Source of the DNA: an uncultured Clostridium sp. | Lineage (GTDB): Bacteria; Bacillota; Clostridia; Clostridiales; Clostridiaceae | Length of the DNA: 43,532 bases | Direction of reading: 5' to 3' | NCBI GenBank assembly: GCA_900543325.1 | Contig: UQQU01000023.1 | Span: 1 to 43,532, forward strand | Shown here: positions 8,468-17,094 of the stretch, one piece after another | Layout of the letters: each line of letters opens with the position of its first letter | Numbering within the stretch: position 1 is the stretch's first letter | Translations under genes and position numbers: made by a program | The notes under the pieces: generated by a model | Database searches by the model: none | What the model was told of the DNA's origin: nothing | Seen by the model: the letters and a program-made list of their open reading frames with translations, nothing else

Positions 8468-9679
8468 TTAATATTCATTTTTCCAAACAATTTTTCTATA
8501 CTTATCCGGATCAGTATCACCTTCTGTACTAAATAAAAGAATCTTTGAACTTTCATCTAAGCCTAATTTTTCTTTTAACTCTGAATACTCTTTATTAGTC
8601 ATTATTTCATATAACAATCCTAGTGTTACAGCTCCTGACTCACCTGAAACTACCTTCTTATCTCCTTGAATTGGATTTCCAAGTATTCTCATCCCATTTG
8701 CAGAAATATAATCTGGTGCAGAAATAAACATCTTTGAATGATTTTTAAGAATATCCCACCCAATAATATTTGCTTCACCGCAGGCTAATCCTGCCATAAT
8801 AGTAGGCATATCACCATCTACAATTCTTAAATTACCATCATTAGCAACAGCAGATTTATAAATACAAGCAGCTTCACTAGCTTCTACAATTGTAGTTATA
8901 GGACAATCCTCCTTATATACCGATGCAAAAAATCCTTGAATTGCACCTGCTAAAGACCCAACCCCTGCTTGTATAAATATATGTGTTGGTCTTTCAATTC
9001 CAAAATCTTTAAGTTGATTTAATGCCTCTAATCCCATAGTTCCATAACCTTGCATTATCCAAGCTGGAATATCCTCATAACCTTCCCATGCAGTATCTTG
9101 AATAATAACACCATTATGTTCATCTGCATATTTAGCAGCTAACCTAACAGCTTCATCATAATTCATATCAGTTATTGATGCATCAGCACCTTCTTTTCTT
9201 ATATTCTCAAGTCTAGTTTGAGAAGAACCCTTAGGCATATAAACTACTGATTTTTGCTTTAATTTATTAGCAGTCCACGCTACACCTCTTCCATGATTTC
9301 CATCTGTAGCAGTTACAAATGTTATATCACCAAGCTCCTCTCTTACTTCATTAGATATTAACTTTTCATATGGTAATTCAGAAATATCCTTACCTAACTT
9401 TTGAGCTAAGTATTTTGCCATAGCAAAAGATCCACCTAATACCTTAAATGCATTTAATCCAAATCTATATGATTCATCCTTAATATATATTCCTCCAACA
9501 CCTATTTGCTTACTTAAATTATCTAAATTAACTAATGGTGTTTCTTTATATTGTGGAAAACTACTATGAAATTGTTTTGTCTTTTCAATTTCTTCTTTAC
9601 TTAAAAACTTTAATCTATTTGCATCCTCTACCTTTGGCAAAGTATTTTCTTTCCATTCTATTCTTTCTTTCATATTCAC
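8468..9679 (-). CDS. ygeX: 2,3-diaminopropionate ammonia-lyase YgeX (PLP enzyme)
   Basis: A fold-type II PLP enzyme of 403 residues. SYRFGLNAFKVLGGS holds the lysine that forms the Schiff base, TATDGNHGRGVAW is the substrate and phosphate region, and GVGSLAGAIQGF is the glycine-rich PLP phosphate loop. Diaminopropionate ammonia-lyase turns 2,3-diaminopropionate into pyruvate and two ammonia. This fits the last carbon-yielding step proposed for anaerobic purine breakdown. The open frame starts at GTG (9679); an ATG two codons later (9673) sits 11 bases from the AGGGGAG site and is an equally good start. It lies between arcC and ssnA. Confidence 0.94.
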   Translation of the reverse strand: MNMKERIEWKENTLPKVEDANRLKFLSKEEIEKTKQFHSSFPQYKETPLVNLDNLSKQIGVGGIYIKDESYRFGLNAFKVLGGSFAMAKYLAQKLGKDISELPYEKLISNEVREELGDITFVTATDGNHGRGVAWTANKLKQKSVVYMPKGSSQTRLENIRKEGADASITDMNYDEAVRLAAKYADEHNGVIIQDTAWEGYEDIPAWIMQGYGTMGLEALNQLKDFGIERPTHIFIQAGVGSLAGAIQGFFASVYKEDCPITTIVEASEAACIYKSAVANDGNLRIVDGDMPTIMAGLACGEANIIGWDILKNHSKMFISAPDYISANGMRILGNPIQGDKKVVSGESGAVTLGLLYEIMTNKEYSELKEKLGLDESSKILLFSTEGDTDPDKYRKIVWKNEY

Positions 9680-9702
9680 CCACTCTCCCCTTTAAACTCT
9701 AT

Positions 9703-10635
9703 CTATTTATATATTTTAGTTCCTGTCTTTCCTTCTATACCATATTTAGCCTTTTCTAATAAAGTAATCAATGAATACCTTCCTTCCTTAGATTCTGCAA
9801 ACTCTATTGCGGCTTCTACCTTAGGCTTCATCGATCCTGGTGCAAAATGACCTTGACTAACATATTCTCTCATTTCTTTTGTAGTAACTTCATCAAGCCA
9901 CTTTTCATTTTCTTTTCCAAAGTTTATAGCTACCTTTTCTATCGATGTTAAAATTATAAAGCAATCTGCATCTATAGATTTCGCTAATACACAGCTAGCA
10001 TAATCCTTATCTATTACTGCACCAACACCTTTTAAGTGATTTCCTTCACTAACTACAGGAATTCCACCGCCACCACAAGCTATAACTACTTCTCCACTTT
10101 CAACTAAAGTTTTTATAGTTTCAACTTCAACTATTCCAATAGGTTTAGGGGATGCAACGACTCTCCTATAACCTCTACCGCTATCCTCTATTACCTTTTT
10201 ACCTTCTTTAATTATACTGTCAGCCTCTTCCTTAGTCATAAATGCACCTATAGGTTTAGTTGGATTATCAAAGGCACTATCCTTGGAATCTACTTCAACT
10301 TGAGTTATTATTGTTGATACTCCTTTATTTATATTTCTATTTAACAATTCTTCTCTTATCGCATTTTGTAAATCATATCCTATATATCCTTGGCTCATTG
10401 CAACACATACAGACATAGGACATATTGAATATTTTTTATTTGTTTTATGAAATTCTGTCATAGCACTATTTATCATTCCTACTTGAGGCCCATTTCCATG
10501 AGATATAATAACATCATTGCCTTTCTCTATTAAGTCAACTATAGCCTTTGCTGTTGATTTTACAGCCACCATTTGCTCTGCTAGTGTATTACCTAAAGCA
10601 TTTCCACCTAAAGCAATTACTATTTTTCTTTTCAT
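9703..10635 (-). CDS. arcC: Carbamate kinase (ArcC/YqeA type)
   Basis: This enzyme transfers phosphate from carbamoyl phosphate to ADP, giving ATP, ammonia and CO2. The amino-acid kinase fold is clear: VIALGGNALGN at the N-terminus, ISHGNGPQVG, IACGGGGIPV and the KPKVEAAIEFAES segment near the C-terminus. I chose the ATG at 10635: GGGGGT lies 4 bases before it, while the in-frame ATG at 10647 overlaps that binding site. With 310 residues it has normal family length. No arginine deiminase is next to it; its neighbour is the carbamoyltransferase ygeW, so its carbamoyl phosphate probably comes from purine ring breakdown. That would make it an ATP-yielding step of the operon. Confidence 0.95.
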   Translation of the reverse strand: MKRKIVIALGGNALGNTLAEQMVAVKSTAKAIVDLIEKGNDVIISHGNGPQVGMINSAMTEFHKTNKKYSICPMSVCVAMSQGYIGYDLQNAIREELLNRNINKGVSTIITQVEVDSKDSAFDNPTKPIGAFMTKEEADSIIKEGKKVIEDSGRGYRRVVASPKPIGIVEVETIKTLVESGEVVIACGGGGIPVVSEGNHLKGVGAVIDKDYASCVLAKSIDADCFIILTSIEKVAINFGKENEKWLDEVTTKEMREYVSQGHFAPGSMKPKVEAAIEFAESKEGRYSLITLLEKAKYGIEGKTGTKIYK

Positions 10636-10750
10636 TTCAACCCCCATTTTCTATAAATATTATCAATAGAGATTTATCTAAGAGCTAAGAGTATATTTTT
10701 CTCTTATTTCTTAATCACTCTTTATTGTTTCTTATTTATTCATTAAGCCA

Positions 10751-11944
10751 TTATTTACTTTGGCGTTCTTTTCCTTTATCTTCAAGATTTTTTAAATTTT
10801 CTTGTGGATTCTTAATTTTGCTTAAGAAAATCATTGCTGCAATAACATATGGTTTAAAACTAGCCTCTTTATATAATGATGTTCTATATCTATCAAATAC
10901 AGAAGCCTCTACTTCTCCTTTTTCGCAACTTACTCCAGTTATATCTGCTGGTAAGCAATGTAGATATATTGCCTTACCATCTTTTGTTGTCTTCATTAAC
11001 TCTTCTGTACATTCCCAATCTTTATATTTTGCATTTTGTGCTAATAATTCCTTTTCTAAATCCTTAATTCCCTCAGTATCTCCCTTTGCATATAAATCAG
11101 TACGCTTTTCCATAGCACTAAATGGTGCCCAACTCTTTGGATATACTATATCTGCATCTTTAAATGCTTCTGCCATAGAATTTGTCTTTGTAAATGACCC
11201 TCCTGACTCTTTTGCATTTTTCACTGCTATTTCTTCTACTTCACTCATTACTTCATATCCTTCTGGATGAGCAAGTACAACATCCATTCCAAATCTAGTT
11301 AATAATCCTATTACTCCTTGTGGTACTGATAATGGCTTTCCATATGAAGGAGAATATGCCCAAGTCATAGCAACTTTCTTTCCCTTTAAATTTTCTATTC
11401 CGCCAAATTCATTTATCAAATGTAATGTATCTGCCATTACTTGAGTTGGATGATCTATATCACATTGTAAATTAACTAAAGTTGGAATTTGTTCTAAACA
11501 TCCATCTTTATATCCTTCCCTAACAGCCTTAGAAACTTCTCTCATATATGCATTACCTTTTCCTATATACATGTCATCTCTGATTCCAATTATATCTGCC
11601 ATAAATGAAATCATATTTGCAGTTTCTCTTACTGTTTCCCCATGAGCGATTTGAGATTTTCCTTCATCTAAATCTTGAACTTCAAGTCCAAGTAAATTAC
11701 AAGCTGATGCAAAACTAAATCTAGTTCTAGTAGAATTATCTCTAAATAATGAAATTCCAAGTCCGCTATCAAATATCTTTGAAGATATATTATTCTTTCT
11801 TAATTCTCTTAAAGCTTCAGCAACTGTAAATACAGCTTTTAATTCATCATCTGACTTCTCCCAAGTTAATAAAAAATCATTATTATACATATCCTCAAAG
11901 TTTAATCCATCTAATATTTCAATATATTTATCCATTAATCCCAT
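10751..11944 (-). CDS. ygeW: Knotted carbamoyltransferase YgeW
   Basis: A transcarbamylase-family protein of 397 residues. FRDNSTRTRFSF is the carbamoyl-phosphate loop (STRTR), and YLHCLPADITG is the second-substrate HCLP motif. The insertions around the C-terminal domain match the YgeW group of knotted transcarbamylases, which is distinct from ornithine and aspartate carbamoyltransferases. Its true acceptor is not established. Within this operon it would run in the phosphorolytic direction and feed carbamoyl phosphate to carbamate kinase. AAGGGAG stands 9 bases before the first ATG. About 100 bases separate it from arcC and 54 from ygeY. Confidence 0.94.
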   Translation of the reverse strand: MGLMDKYIEILDGLNFEDMYNNDFLLTWEKSDDELKAVFTVAEALRELRKNNISSKIFDSGLGISLFRDNSTRTRFSFASACNLLGLEVQDLDEGKSQIAHGETVRETANMISFMADIIGIRDDMYIGKGNAYMREVSKAVREGYKDGCLEQIPTLVNLQCDIDHPTQVMADTLHLINEFGGIENLKGKKVAMTWAYSPSYGKPLSVPQGVIGLLTRFGMDVVLAHPEGYEVMSEVEEIAVKNAKESGGSFTKTNSMAEAFKDADIVYPKSWAPFSAMEKRTDLYAKGDTEGIKDLEKELLAQNAKYKDWECTEELMKTTKDGKAIYLHCLPADITGVSCEKGEVEASVFDRYRTSLYKEASFKPYVIAAMIFLSKIKNPQENLKNLEDKGKERQSK

Positions 11945-11998
11945 TTTATATCTCTCCCTTTATTCTCATTATTTTAAAATATTACTGCTTAATATTTA

Positions 11999-13198
11999 TT
12001 ATTTATTCTTACAGTAAATAGTTGGCATAGCAGCATAAACTGCAGCACATCTTACTAAATCAGCTTTCCAAGTCTTTTCATTTGGTGCATGGGCTTCTTC
12101 TTCTTTTCCTGGTCCAAATCCTATACAAGGTATTCCGAATCTACCCATTATAGAAACTCCGTTAGTTGAGAATGTCCATTTATCAACCTTTGGTTCTCCA
12201 TACATTCCCTTATAAGCTTCAACCATAGCTTTAGTTGCTGGTGCATCTTCTGGAATTACCCATGTCGGGAAATAACAATCTGTTGGATATACAAGTTCTG
12301 TATAGCTTGGCCTTTCATATTTATACATTGATACTTCAGCTTTATATTTCTTTACAAATGGTAAATTTCTTACTTCTTCTAAAGCTGATTGATATGTTTC
12401 TCCATCTGTTAAACGTCTATCTAATGATATTGCACACATATCTGCAACTGCACAACGTGATGGTGAATTAAAGAATATTTCAGAAACAGTAACAGTTCCC
12501 TTTCCTAAGAATTCATCATAATGAAGATTATCATTTAAAACTCTTATTTCTTGAAGTATATCTGCCATTTTATATATGGCATTATCTCCACGTTCCGGAG
12601 CAGAACCATGGCAAGAAATTCCCTTAACTTCTACTCTTATTTCCATACGTCCACGTTGACCTCTATAAATATTTCCATTTGTAGGTTCTGTAATTACTAC
12701 AAATTCAGGTTTTACTTTATCTTCGTTATATATATATTGCCAACATAATCCATCACAATCTTCTTCTTGAACAGTCCCTGTTACTAATACAGTATATTTA
12801 TCACTTAAAAGACCTAAATCTCTCATTATTTTAGCTCCATAAGTCGCTGATACAATTCCTCCAAGTTGGTCTGATGCACCACGTCCACCTATCTCTTCTT
12901 CTGTTTCATAACCTTTATATGGATCAAAGTCCCAGTTACTTAATTCTCCAAGTCCAACTGTATCAATATGAGCATCATACCCTATTAATGTTTCCCCAGT
13001 TCCCATATATCCTAAAATATTACCCATTCCATCAATCTCAATTTTATCAAAGCCTAACATTTCCATTTCTTCAGCAATTCTATTTATAACACCTTTTTCT
13101 CCACAACTTTCTCCTGGTATAGCTATTAAGTCCCTTAAGAACTTAGTCATATTCTTTTCATATCTCTCTGCTTGTAATTTAATTGCTTTAAAATCCAT
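11999..13198 (-). CDS. ygeY: YgeY family selenium metabolism-linked hydrolase (M20 fold)
   Basis: A dizinc peptidase/deacylase of the M20 family. Visible metal and catalytic regions are YDAHIDTVG, GRGASDQLGG, VQEEDCDG and a late histidine region, GPGKEEEAHAPNE. The YgeY group travels with ygeW, ygeX and ssnA in purine/selenium clusters and is thought to hydrolyse an acyl- or carbamoyl-amino acid intermediate. I chose the ATG at 13198, with GGGAGGG four bases before it; the open frame extends upstream to a TTG at 13219, which overlaps the same site and is unlikely. It is the first gene of the operon and follows the -24/-12-like element. Confidence 0.93.
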   Translation of the reverse strand: MDFKAIKLQAERYEKNMTKFLRDLIAIPGESCGEKGVINRIAEEMEMLGFDKIEIDGMGNILGYMGTGETLIGYDAHIDTVGLGELSNWDFDPYKGYETEEEIGGRGASDQLGGIVSATYGAKIMRDLGLLSDKYTVLVTGTVQEEDCDGLCWQYIYNEDKVKPEFVVITEPTNGNIYRGQRGRMEIRVEVKGISCHGSAPERGDNAIYKMADILQEIRVLNDNLHYDEFLGKGTVTVSEIFFNSPSRCAVADMCAISLDRRLTDGETYQSALEEVRNLPFVKKYKAEVSMYKYERPSYTELVYPTDCYFPTWVIPEDAPATKAMVEAYKGMYGEPKVDKWTFSTNGVSIMGRFGIPCIGFGPGKEEEAHAPNEKTWKADLVRCAAVYAAMPTIYCKNK

Positions 13199-13255
13199 AA
13201 TACCCTCCCAATACCCCAAACAAAATTTTTATTAAATAATTACACTAATATATAT

Positions 13256-13272
13256 AGCAATAATAGTGCTAA
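13256..13272 (-). promoter_or_regulatory. Candidate -24/-12 (sigma-54-type) promoter of the purine operon
   Basis: On the minus strand the sequence reads TTAGCACTATTATTGCT. The sigma-54 consensus is TTGGCACNNNNNTTGCW, so only one conserved base differs (the first G of the GG pair), and the spacing is exact. It would place the start of transcription about 45 bases before the ygeY ATG. No sigma-54 activator gene lies in the window, so this is a motif call only. Confidence 0.4.
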
Positions 13273-13388
13273 AATATTTGTTTAATCTCACCTTTAATTA
13301 CATAAAGTTTAATTAAATATTTTGATATATTTCATTATTTTTACTAATACTAACTATATAATCTCATATTTATAAAGGAGTCCTAATA

Positions 13389-13568
13389 ATGGGTAAAATG
13401 AAAAAAATTAAAGATTTAACAAATGTTCAAATGGAATCTTGTACAAAATATGCAAAAAACTCAAGGGAACCTAATGATGGATACTTTATTGAAAAGGATC
13501 CACAGGATAGCTTTAGTTCTGAAGGAACTGTAAGATATGGGGAAGAACAAGATGTAGATGACTTATAA
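13389..13568 (+). CDS. Small acidic hypothetical protein (59 aa)
   Basis: The ATG follows AAAGGAG at good spacing, and the open frame of 59 codons ends just before a strong bidirectional terminator. The product is hydrophilic and charged, starts MGKMKKIKDL and ends in an acidic tail (EEQDVDDL), with one cysteine. I do not recognise the family. It is divergent from the ygeY operon, sharing the 190-base intergenic region, where a TATAAT at 13357-13362 could be its -10. The good start site and own terminator favour a real gene over chance. Confidence 0.65.
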   Translation: MGKMKKIKDLTNVQMESCTKYAKNSREPNDGYFIEKDPQDSFSSEGTVRYGEEQDVDDL

Positions 13569-13596
13569 TTAATATTAAAATTCTATACAAAGTAAA

Positions 13597-13643
13597 AAAT
13601 AAAGGTATAAGAAAACCATTTAATAGTTTCCTTATACCTTTTA
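13597..13643. terminator. Bidirectional terminator between the small gene and the apbE remnant
   Basis: AAAGGTATAAG (13601-13611) pairs with CTTATACCTTT (13631-13641), and the inner bases extend the stem imperfectly. T-rich runs follow on both strands, so it can end both converging genes. Confidence 0.8.
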
Positions 13644-13655
13644 AACGTAAACTTA

Positions 13656-14399
13656 TTAAAACGCCAATACCTTATAATTTTCAAATAATTTAAAGCCTTC
13701 TAATAAATCTTTAGTAATTATTATCTCATCATTATTGGTAATCATTACTCCACTAATATTATGCTTTTTCATAAGTTCATAAGCCTTATCTTTTCCCATA
13801 ATAAATAAAGGAGTTGAAAGTGCATCTCCATCTATAGATTCACTACTTACTACTGTTATTGATTTTAAGTCTGATTTTATAGGATAGCCGGTTTTAGGAT
13901 TTAATATATGACAATATAATTCATCTTCATATATAAATGCTCTTTCATAAGCCCCTGATGTAACTACAGATTTATCTTCAACCTCAATAGAACAAATACA
14001 TTTTTCGCTATGTTTTTTCGGTTCATATATTCCGACATTCCATAATGAATCATGGTCTTTCTTTCCTAAAACCTTTATGTTTCCACCTATATTTATTATT
14101 GCTGAATTTATATTATTCTCTTTATAAAACTCAATTATTTTATCTGCAATATACCCTTTAGCTATTCCACCTAAGTCTATCTTTTGATTTTCTCTTAATA
14201 ACATAACAGATAAGTTATTTTCATTTAAAATAACATCTTCATAGTCAACTAAAGTTTTTAGCTCTTTAACTTTTTTCTCACTTAAAACTTTAGGGTTATT
14301 GCTATTAATCTCCCATTCTTCAACTAATGGAGCAATAGTTATGTCAAATATACCATTAGTTAATTTAGAATAATAAGTATAACCATCTCCCCTATAGAG
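13656..14399 (-). pseudogene. apbE: 5'-truncated ApbE flavin transferase
   Basis: ApbE moves FMN from FAD onto a Ser/Thr of target proteins. The C-terminal two thirds is intact here: KIDLGGIAKGYIADK (flavin and Mg site), INIGGNIKVLG, SGAYERAF and GDALSTPLFIMG. An ATG would allow a 182-codon protein (13656-14204), but ApbE-like reading continues upstream in the same frame (KLTNGIFDITIAPLVEEW) to a TAG at 14400-14402. Beyond this there is no ApbE similarity. About the first 100-120 residues, including the signal peptide, are missing, and no ATG or ribosome site precedes the homologous segment. It follows the FMN-binding protein gene, its expected substrate, on the same strand. A short active form cannot be excluded. 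Confidence 0.75.
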
Positions 14400-14527
14400 C
14401 TAATTTTGTTTTTCTCTTTTTATAGTTCCCTACTTATTATAATTTATCTTATATTTTTTCTTGACAGCTTTTAAAAGATTAATAAATACTATTTTCTATA
14501 TATAAAAAATTATCATATATAAATTAC

Positions 14528-14562
14528 ATAAAAAATAAGTTACCATATGGTAACTTATTTAT
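14528..14562 (-). terminator. Terminator of the haem operon
   Basis: AATAAGTTACC and GGTAACTTATT form a perfect palindromic hairpin around 14534-14559. On the minus strand the stem is followed by TTTTTT. It lies about 20 bases past the stop of the FMN-binding protein gene and separates it from the apbE remnant. Confidence 0.8.
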
Positions 14563-14582
14563 AAAGCCTAAACAGTTAATAA

Positions 14583-15308
14583 TTATTGTGCCTTACTTAA
14601 AGCATTACTAACTGCATTTATTATTCCGTTACTAGTATATGTTGCACCTGAAATTACATCAACACTAGTACTTTGACTTGATATTATTTTACTTGGTATT
14701 TCCTCTATAGCTCTGTCACAAAGACCTGGTGTATCATTATGGCTAGTAACAGTAATACTTGTTATTACATCATTAGATATTTGTACACTAACTTGTAATG
14801 TTCCTGCAAAACCTGATGCTGATCCTGAATAAGTACCATCTTTATATTTAGATGTACTTTCTACACTTTCTGTAACAGTTGAATTTGAATTTCCATTACT
14901 TACTTCATCTTTTACTTCCTCAACTACATCGCCACCTGTTTGTGAATTACTTGTAGTATTATTTTGTGAATTTTCACTAGAGTTATTAGCACTAGAATTA
15001 GTTGTAGAATTTACACTTGCACTACTATTGCTTGTATTATCACTTGATGTTGAGTTTTCATTACTCAATACCTCTAATTCCTCTTCAGTATTATCTATTA
15101 CTTCTGCTACTTCATTTTCAAGGCTATCTTCAGCTGTTTCTATTTCTTCAGCAACTTCTTCTGTTTCAACCTTTTCAATTTCTTCTATATCTTTTTGTAT
15201 ATCAGTCTTAGCTTCTTCTTTAGGCTTATTTAATAAGAGTCCTGCTCCTATTGAACTCACTATCACTCCACAAACTGCAGCTGTTAATACTTTATTTTTC
15301 TTATTCAT
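14583..15308 (-). CDS. Membrane-anchored FMN-binding domain protein with SGATYTS flavinylation motif
   Basis: The protein has an N-terminal membrane anchor (about residues 5-27, KVLTAAVCGVIVSS), then an acidic stretch rich in Glu (30-80), a Ser/Asn/Thr-rich linker (85-150) and a C-terminal FMN_bind domain (about 155-241). Near the end it carries SGATYTS, the motif in which ApbE attaches FMN to threonine through a phosphodiester bond. The domain should therefore lie outside the cell on a long flexible stalk and carry a covalent flavin. It is the last gene of the haem operon, 21 bases after the ABC ATPase. Such proteins elsewhere act in extracellular electron transfer; here I infer a redox role at the surface, possibly on haem or iron. 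Confidence 0.87.
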   Translation of the reverse strand: MNKKNKVLTAAVCGVIVSSIGAGLLLNKPKEEAKTDIQKDIEEIEKVETEEVAEEIETAEDSLENEVAEVIDNTEEELEVLSNENSTSSDNTSNSSASVNSTTNSSANNSSENSQNNTTSNSQTGGDVVEEVKDEVSNGNSNSTVTESVESTSKYKDGTYSGSASGFAGTLQVSVQISNDVITSITVTSHNDTPGLCDRAIEEIPSKIISSQSTSVDVISGATYTSNGIINAVSNALSKAQ

Positions 15309-15329
15309 ATTATACTTCCTTTTTCAACC

Positions 15330-16100
15330 TTATAGTTTTAATGGAACAAATACTGTTTCTGTTTCCATTTCATTAATAAATCCACCAATTTTATATACAT
15401 TATTAAGTAAATCCATATTTATAACTTCATTAGATCTTCCGCTTGATATCACTTGTCCAGATTTCATTACTATAACATTATCACTATATTTTATAGCTTG
15501 ATTAATATCATGTAATACCATAACAACTGTTAAATTACTTTCTTCATTTAACTCTTTAACAAGTTCTAATATCTCAACTTGATGATAAATATCTAAATAT
15601 GTTGTAGGTTCATCTAAAAATAAAATTTCACTTTTTTGTGCTAAGGCCATTGCTATAAAAGCTCTTTGTCTTTCTCCTCCAGACATACTCATAACAGCTT
15701 TATCTTTTAACTTTTCAAGACCTGTCCTTTTCATAGCCCATTCAATGATTTCATCATCACTTTCATTATTTCCTTGGAAATACTTTTTATGAGGAATTCT
15801 GCCATAAGACACCAATTCTTTAACAGTAATATCGCTAGGAACTGTATTTTGCTGATGAACTGTGGCGATTTCTCTGGCTAATTCTTTTTGCTTTAAAGCT
15901 TTTACAGATTTTCCATTAATACTTACTTCTCCAGAAGTAGGCTTGTTTAATCCTGCAAATATACTTAACAGCGTAGATTTACCACTACCATTAGGTCCTA
16001 ATATAGTCGTTATCTTTCCTTTCTCTATTTCAACACTTAAGTTAGTAATAAAGTTTTTATCCTTATTATAAGAGAAGTATAAGTCCTTTGCCTTTATCAT
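15330..16100 (-). CDS. ABC transporter ATPase, haem/iron-complex import
   Basis: A 256-residue ATPase of the FecE/FhuC group. Walker A is GPNGSGKST (about 35-43), the signature is MSGGERQR, Walker B is ILFLDEPT and the switch histidine lies in VMVLHDINQA. It powers the adjoining FecCD-type permease. Its ATG overlaps the stop of the permease gene, which indicates translational coupling. The NEAT proteins and the IsdE-like receptor in the same operon point to haem as the substrate. Confidence 0.94.
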   Translation of the reverse strand: MIKAKDLYFSYNKDKNFITNLSVEIEKGKITTILGPNGSGKSTLLSIFAGLNKPTSGEVSINGKSVKALKQKELAREIATVHQQNTVPSDITVKELVSYGRIPHKKYFQGNNESDDEIIEWAMKRTGLEKLKDKAVMSMSGGERQRAFIAMALAQKSEILFLDEPTTYLDIYHQVEILELVKELNEESNLTVVMVLHDINQAIKYSDNVIVMKSGQVISSGRSNEVINMDLLNNVYKIGGFINEMETETVFVPLKL

Positions 16101-17092
16101 TACTTTAAGTCACTCCTTCTTAAAAGATATAAGAAAAATGGTGCTCCCAATATAGCAGTTACTACTCCTACTGGTATTTCATTAGGTCTCATGGCCATTC
16201 TTCCAACAGTATCAGCAAATAATACTAAGAATCCTCCTACTATTCCGCTACAAGGAATTAAATACTTATGATCAGATCCTATAATAATTCTGCAAACATG
16301 TGGTACAACTAATCCAACAAAGGATATAATACCTGCAATTGCAGTTGATATACTAGCTAAAAATACAGCTACAGCAGTAACTATTATCATATATAAATCA
16401 GAGTTAAAACCTAAGCTTCTTGCATTTTTACTACCAAGAGCTAATATATTACAAACCTTGCTCAATAGTAATGCTGCAACTATTCCTATAACAGAATAAA
16501 TTAATAGTATATGTACATTACTCCAATTAACCGTTGCTAGACTTCCCATCATCCACTTTTGAATATTACTTGCTCCAAGCCCTGCACTAACAGTAATCAT
16601 AGATGAAAATCCACCTAATAATGCATTACATGCTGCACCTGCTAATACAATTCTTATTGGCGATAATCCATTTTTATATGCCATAAAATAAATAATCACA
16701 CAGCATACTAATCCACCAAAGAATCCAAATATAGGTCTTAAATTAGTTACACTTGGTATAAATACCATAAAGAAAATTGTAACTACACAAGCTCCTGAAG
16801 ATATACCTGTTATATATGGATCTGCTAGTGGATTTCTTATTACAGATTGTAATAAAACCCCTGCTATCGCTAAATTTGCTCCAACTAAAACAGCTATTAT
16901 TACTCTAGGCATTCTTAAATCTTTAATAATCCCTATATTTCCATCTGCTTGTCCAGAAAATAACCCGCTTATAAGTTCTCTAAATGTTATATTTACACTA
17001 CCTAACTTTAATGAAATTAATATAGTTGCTAATAACACTATTAAGGATATTACTATAAATGATACTTTAAATTTTTTATCTGAAACTCTCAT
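16100..17092 (-). CDS. FecCD-family permease, haem/iron-complex import
   Basis: A 330-residue membrane protein with about nine or ten hydrophobic segments, typical of the FecCD/BtuC fold. Conserved family blocks include LRMPRVIIAVLVGANLAIAG near residue 65, NPLADPYITGISSGA, SFVGLVVPHVCRII and the C-terminal EIPVGVVTAILGAPFFLYLL. It forms the transmembrane channel of the importer. Its start lies 2 bases after the receptor gene's stop and its end overlaps the ATPase gene. Gene order receptor, permease, ATPase matches isdE-isdF-type loci. Confidence 0.94.
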   Translation of the reverse strand: MRVSDKKFKVSFIVISLIVLLATILISLKLGSVNITFRELISGLFSGQADGNIGIIKDLRMPRVIIAVLVGANLAIAGVLLQSVIRNPLADPYITGISSGACVVTIFFMVFIPSVTNLRPIFGFFGGLVCCVIIYFMAYKNGLSPIRIVLAGAACNALLGGFSSMITVSAGLGASNIQKWMMGSLATVNWSNVHILLIYSVIGIVAALLLSKVCNILALGSKNARSLGFNSDLYMIIVTAVAVFLASISTAIAGIISFVGLVVPHVCRIIIGSDHKYLIPCSGIVGGFLVLFADTVGRMAMRPNEIPVGVVTAILGAPFFLYLLRRSDLK

Positions 17093-17094
17093 AA

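Noticed and set aside
14461..14490. TTGACA with a -10-like AAATAC 17 bases on, plus strand
   Set aside because: It points at the antisense strand of the haem operon with no plus-strand gene after it, and lies in AT-rich sequence; chance is likely.
15017..15501. Plus-strand open frames over the FMN-binding and ATPase genes
   Set aside because: They are mirror frames of the Ser/Asn/Glu-rich minus-strand coding sequence, with leucine-rich nonsense products and no ribosome sites.
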